Shown here: piece after piece, positions 58,711 through 64,000 of the stretch | Numbering within the stretch: the stretch's first letter is position 1 | Layout of the letters: each line of letters begins with the position of its first letter | From: Hyparrhenia diplandra | Lineage: Eukaryota > Streptophyta > Magnoliopsida > Poales > Poaceae | Reading direction: 5' to 3' | NCBI GenBank assembly: GCA_015847255.1 | Contig: JADLZK010007795.1 | Span: forward strand, 88,746 to 152,745 | Length of the DNA: 64,000 bases | Position numbers and translations under genes: made by a program | Notes under the pieces: model-generated | The model's input: the letters and a program-made list of their open reading frames with translations, nothing else | Databases searched by the model: none | What the model was told of the DNA's origin: nothing

Positions 58711-59252
58711 AAAAAAAAAATACAACAAGAATACACGCTCGCTGGAGCACGCTCGTTAATTATTTGTGCCACGGCCCCACCATGCTCCAATACCACCACA
58801 GTTCATGGAAGAAATATTCATATATCACATACAAACAGGGAAGGATAGAACACATCACATTAGATGAACATAAAAGGAATTAAAAAAAATCTATTCTTGC
58901 TTTATTTCCTCCTAGTCTGAGATTGATCCAGAAAATAAAAGGACTCTTAGCCTGCTATCAATCCCGTTGTTGCAATATATAGACAACAAAATAGAATTAA
59001 AAAAAGTGGGGATTAGAAAACAACGAGAACAAGCGGATTAAGAACAAGCTTTAGATCTGAGAAGAGCAAACCATGTGAGAATGTGGTGCCTTGGATTTGA
59101 ATGCACTCTAACGGATCTTTGAGAGAGTTGCTGGAGATGGACGACGACGCCGAGGTCAGTAGTGCGTCATCGTCTTCCAGTTCGAGCACGGATGTGACTC
59201 GCTCATGGCCGACGTCGCACTTGCAGGTCCCCACTTCTGGATTCGGCCTACC
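58711..59252. other. Short intergenic stretch, nothing recognised
   Basis: AT-rich with scattered short frames. No coding or repeat signal was identified before the LTR block begins. Confidence 0.5.
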
Positions 59253-60690
59253 TGAAAGGTCCTAAATGGCTAGAGGGCGGGGGGTTGAATAGCCTAATAA
59301 AATTTCTACAAAATACTAGAACAACTTTTTAGATAATAACAAAGCGATAAACGCGGTTTGACTATAGCTCTACTTGTCGGCAACCTCCAATTGACAATTC
59401 TAGTCAATTTAAGTCTCTAGAGCACTCAAGAGCTATGTCACTACTTCTCTAACTAGGTGAACAAGGTAGATTTCTCTAAACAATTCTTAGCAACGTAGTC
59501 AACTAGCAAGTCTACACAAGCACACTATATATGTCAATGTAAATGCTAGGTAGAGAGGTGGTGTTATACCAACGTGTCGAGGCAAGTCAACCAATCGCCG
59601 AAGGATGATGAACAATATGAGCACGATGAAGCCAATCGCCGGGAGACAATCAATCACACAATGGATGATACTTGATTTGTTCACTCGGAGTTCACTTGAG
59701 CACCCTCAAGCTAGTCTCCATCTCAATAGTGGATCAAGGTGGCGCGCACGCCTTGCCTCACTAGGCCCTCTTGACACCACTCGATTGAGGGGTAACTCAA
59801 TGACACGAGCAATCCACTAGAGTATCAATTTGGCACTCCGCCGGGGAAGATCACGAACCCCTCACAATATCACCAGTGTATGGAGTGAATGAAAATGTCC
59901 AAGAGAGTAAGCAATGGTCGGCCACATGAGTATTTATAGAGGTGGGGGACCCCACTTCAAACTAACATAGTCATGTGCGCCGGACACTGAAGACAGGGGC
60001 GCTAGATGCTGAGCCCCAGCGTCCGCCGCATGAAGAAACGCCACGTGTACGACCTTCAGAGATTCAAACAAGAAACGCACAGTCAGATACACGCACCGGA
60101 TGCTGGCGCCGGATGCGTCCTACGGCCCGCCGGACGCTTTACAGAGAGGGTGTCACGAGACCCCCTCTCCGGACGATGCGCCGGCCGCGTCCGCTGCTTG
60201 TCAAGCGGACGCTCCGACGCACCGTTTTCCATCTGTGTGAAGCCACGACACGCCGGACGGGGGAGCCAACGTCCGCCGCTGCATAATCTAGCGTCCAGGG
60301 CAGCCTTTGAAGCACATCTACATCGTCGCGTCGTCGCTTTCGCTTTCCAACTTCTGCCACTTGTTCCATGTTGCCAACACATCGAAAAGCACCTCGACCA
60401 CGTATGTTAGCATTTTGAAAACAATTTTCACCAAGTGTGAAGTTAGCTCTCTAGGTTAGAATGCATGCATATGATTGTTGAACCTAGAGGCACATGAGGA
60501 TCGATGTTCCTGAGGTCTTCCAGTCTTGATAGTCTGACTATCGATCCTGAACCACTCACACCCTCTATGGTGTCTTGGGTGTGAAATCAAAATGGCCCTA
60601 ATGGTTATACCTTTGTCTTGATCCCATTTTGATCCTCGAATCCATGCCAAGCGAGCGCTTGATCACCATCCATCATGACCACCAAGTCAG
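59253..60690 (-). mobile_element. Copia-type LTR copy A (minus orientation)
   Basis: In the minus sense it ends GCCCTCTAGCCATTTAGGAC followed by CTTTCA, with TATTAGGCTATTCAACCCCC just before, the usual end of a SIRE/Maximus-type Copia LTR in grasses. A reversed TATA box (TATTTATAG, 59931-59939) is present. The segment aligns as reverse complement with copy B, for example AAATGGCTCCC-free stretches around GATCAAGGTGGCGC, CACTCGGAGTTCACTTGAG and AATGCATGCATATGATT. No internal gag-pol is seen. Confidence 0.7.
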
Positions 60691-60716
60691 GGCACCTCTC
60701 GTCCCGCCAGGGCTAA

Positions 60717-62569
60717 TTAGTGACATCCTTAGGACTAATCTCTTTGCTAAGTGTATGATTAGATTGGAGGTTGGTCAGGCCAATGGTGGAGCACGTGGTG
60801 GTCATGGTGGATGGATTGGTGTGATCCAAAAGATGATCAAGTGCTTGCGTGGCATGGATTCGAGGATCAAAATGGGCTCAAGGCGAAGGTATACCATAGG
60901 GCCATTTTGATTTCACACTCAAGACACCATAGAGGGTGTGAGTGATTTAGGATCGATATCGGGAACTATAAAGAGGGGAAAACCTCGGGAACATCGATCC
61001 TCATATGGCTCTAGGCTTAATAATCATATGCATGCATTCTAACCTAGAGAGCTAACCCGTCCTTCGAAATTGATTGCGAAAATGCTAACACACGAGCACA
61101 TGGTGATGTACACGTGGTGGTGTTGGCACATTTGCGAAGGCGGTGGTGTTTGCAGGGTTGAGTTGGGTTTGGTTAACGCTCACCCTCCCGTCGAGCTTGC
61201 GAGGTGGGATTCGACGCTTTTGAGAAAATGAAACACTTATTTTCTATTGCGCCGGATGCATCGTGGTGGTGAAAACATGCTAACCCTCGTGCTCAAGTTG
61301 GTATACTTGTTCGATAGCATGTCGAAGCGAAGGCGACAGAGAAACAACGACATCGCGCAGGTTTACTGGCGACCGGACCCCGCGACCAGACGCTGGACTC
61401 CTAACCGGAGCGTCCGGTCACGGAGCATCCAGTCGATTCCAGTAAGCATCGAAATCAGCCGTTTGGCCAACCAGTGCGTCCGGTCAGTGACCGGACGCTA
61501 TGACCGGACGATGGATATCGGTCATCAGCGCGTGGGCCCGGACGTTTGTCGGACTTGACCGGACCCGTGGATCGGTGCGTCGTTCACGGACCGGAGCGCC
61601 CGGTCGACCTGTGACCGATGCGTCCGTCCGGTCGCCAAGCAGCGCGGTGTGTTTTGCCCCCAACGACTCTATTTTGGATTGGACTCTATAAATAGTTGGG
61701 TGGCCGGCTCATGCTCTTTCTCTCTCTCTCTCTCTCTCTCTCTTGGTCATTTGAATCATTTCTGACACCCTTTGAGCTGAGCAAACATCTCCCCACTCTC
61801 CTCTCTTGCTTGTGAGCACATTCTTGAGAGATTGGGTGGGAATCAAGTGCATTGCTTTGTGAGTTGCATTTAGAGGCACTTGAGGGTCGTCGTTGCCGGT
61901 GGATTTCTTGTTGCTCTTGGAGAGCACCACTCCTAAACTGGCTCGGTGATTGTGGAGGCGTTGGGAAGAGAAGGTGATTGTTCTTGCCCACCTCCGGTGA
62001 TATTGTGAGGGGTTCTTGATCTTCCCTGGCGGAGTGCCGAATTGATACTCTAGTGGAATGCGCGTGTCGTTGAGTTACCACTCAATTGTGTGTATCAAGA
62101 AGGCCTAGTGAGGTAAGGTGTGTGCGCCACCTTGATCCACCGTTGAGACGGTCGACACAACCGGAGACTAGATTGAGGGTGCTCAAGTGAACTCCGGGTG
62201 AACAAATCAATTGTCTCCATCTTGTGTAATTGATTGTCTCCCGGTGATTGGTTCATAGCATCGACGGTTGGGTATAAAACCTCCTCTCTACCTTGCATTA
62301 CCTTTATTCATATATTGTGCTTGTGTAGACTTGACTAAGTTGTTTAGTTGCTTAGACTTGTTTAGAGCAATCTAGCTTGATCACCTAGTTAGTGGTGTAG
62401 AGACATAGCCTTTGAGTGATTTAGAGACATAATTGATTAGAATTGTCAATAGGTGGCTTGCTGACAACTAGAGCTAGTGCAACCGCAATTATCGCTTTGT
62501 TGTTATCTAACAAGTTGCTCTAGTGTTTTGAAGAAATTTTATTAGGCTATTCACCTGAAATCTCATGTT
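60717..62569 (+). mobile_element. Copia-type LTR copy B (plus orientation)
   Basis: Homologous to copy A in opposite orientation, and to copy C in the same orientation. It has a TATA box CTATAAATA at 61686-61694, followed by a CT run (about 61717-61743). GTCCGGTCA/GACCGGACG words recur at 61370-61640. The 3' end is TTATTAGGCTATTCACC at 62569, lacking the last ~25 bp that copy A has. Its 5' end appears truncated. Facing ends of A and B are separated by only about 30-100 bp. Confidence 0.65.
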
Positions 62570-64000
62570 TGGTTTTGGAAATTGATGACGACACTTGTGG
62601 ACTAATCCTTTGCTCTAAGTGGATGATTTGAGAAAGGATTAGGTGGATGACAAGGAGCATGATGATCATGAACATGGACGATGATGATGGACCTGATGGA
62701 TCGTCAAGCTCGGTGATCGGCTTGAGAGGAACCCGGGAGATCAAGGCAAAGGTATATTTGATAGGGTTTTCCTTTCGGTGATCAAGACACGATAGAGCGT
62801 GTGATCACATTATAGGATAGATAGCCGACTATCAAGAGGGGATGCCGCGACAATCCTTGCATGAAGTGCTTCTAGGTCCATATCGACTTGCATATTGCAT
62901 TTAGGACATGAGAGCACTAACTTCGATCTTGCCTAACATCTCGACGTGCTAACATTGGTGATAACGTGATCATCTTGGATGTGTTGGCAACACATGGCAA
63001 GAGGCAAAGCAAGTTTGAAGCAAAGAGCAAAGAAAAAGGAGAAGATGCAATTTGTTTGAAGTGACCGGACGCGCTTCGGCCTCGGCCGGACGCACCGGCC
63101 GGTGGCTCCGGTCGGTCGCGTCGTAGAGAGCTCGCGGCCGCGTTTTGGCGGACGCGACCGAGGCCGGAAGCCGGACCGGACGCTTCCGGTGGTGACCGGA
63201 TCGTCGGCCGGACGCGACGGAGGAAGGGCGCCCGGTGGGCCCGATGCTTGTGCGTAGCGGCCGGAAGCACCGGCCGGACCCTCGGCCAGGACCCGCTGGT
63301 GGTTCGGTCGGTCGCGTCCGATCGGTCTTGAGAGCAAATTTTTGGAGCAACGGCTCCATTTCGAGAGAGGAGCCATATATATACTTGGATGGCCGGTTCA
63401 TGGGACTCTCTCTTGCACATTTGAACACTCTAACTTGCTAGTGAGCTTGTGAGACTCCTCTCCACTCATCTCCTCATCACTAATTCGGATTCTTGGTGAG
63501 ATTGAGAGAGATAGAAGTGCATTGCTTGCATCGGTTGCATTTAGAAGCACTTCATCCTTGGAGAAGCCGCGGGATTCTTATTTTCTTGGGAATTTGCCCG
63601 GTTCCTAGCGGCTTGGAGCAAGAGGCGGTGTTGAGCTCAAGTGGAGCTTGTTTGAGGCCACAGGTGGTGATTGTGAGGGATCGTTCCTTACCCCGCGGGG
63701 AGATTCACGAAAGGAGCACTAGTGGATTGCTCGTGGCTTGTTGGACCCTCTCTTGTAATCGTTTGCTTGAGCGCCCATAGGGGTTTTGGCACCGGCCATT
63801 AAGCTTAGCACACGTCAAGTGAGTGTGTCGCCACAACGAGGACTTAGCGTGCCGGCAAGCACGTGAACCTCGGTAAAAATCATCGTGTCAATTGTGTGCT
63901 TGCTCGTTGGAGATTTCATATTGATCACGGTGATTGACTTCCCACCTCTACACTTCATCGTCGGTATATCGATCACCCTCTCTAGCATTTACTTGATATA
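62570..64000 (+). mobile_element. Copia-type LTR copy C (runs off the window)
   Basis: Begins TGAAATCTCATGTTTGGTTT directly after copy B. It carries GACCGGACGC/GGCCGGACGC repeats at 63060-63310, a TATA-like CATATATATAC at 63374-63384, and then a leader related to that of copy B (AGTGCATTGCTT, GCATTTAGAAGCACTT). The end is outside the window, so it cannot be said whether an internal region follows. Confidence 0.6.

Overview
This is nuclear DNA from a grass, probably a panicoid or Andropogoneae-type genome. The reasons are multi-exon genes with GT-AG introns, GC-rich first exons beside AT-rich introns, many Stowaway-, Tourist- and hAT-type MITEs, and large LTRs, including a Copia-type LTR full of CGTCCGGTCA-like motifs. 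The species assignment is inference. I saw no CRISPR array, operon or other prokaryotic feature.

Layout. (1) 1-2919, minus: the 5' end of a tomosyn/Lgl-type WD40 gene, with a tRNA-Thr(CGT) nested on the opposite strand in its first intron. (2) 5307-8032, minus: a complete seven-exon SYP81 (syntaxin-18/Ufe1 type ER Qa-SNARE) gene. (3) 9503-10774 and 17087-18358, minus: a tandem pair of intronless AVT3-type amino acid transporters, each 423 aa. A hAT MITE, a Stowaway-like MITE and a second MITE split by a ~3.8-kb LTR lie between them. That LTR carries patches of AVT3 coding sequence. (4) 21696-23951, minus: an atypical bHLH transcription factor. (5) 24158-32985: repeat-rich DNA with a ~0.9-kb inverted repeat, LINE remnants and a broken TTF/hAT-type gene. 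(6) 32986-33361, minus: a small conserved lysine-rich protein gene whose reading frame looks shifted. (7) 34942-41803, plus: a complete 12-exon SNF2 ATPase of the CHR19/ETL1/SMARCAD1 type, 972 aa by my splice model. (8) 41804-64000: no convincing gene, but several well-delimited MITEs, a CACTA terminus and three Copia-type LTR copies at the right edge, two of them head to head.

The genes do not form a pathway. Two act in membrane trafficking (tomosyn, SYP81), two in vacuolar or other endomembrane amino acid transport, and two in the nucleus (bHLH, CHR19). The most interesting material is in how the DNA has been rearranged. A series of very short poly(A/T)-tailed insertions is flanked by 9-20 bp target duplications, and two insertions have an empty site in the paralogous AVT3 flank. 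The AVT3 patches inside the LTR suggest ectopic copying, and the CHR19 N-terminus contains a fourfold basic/acidic repeat.
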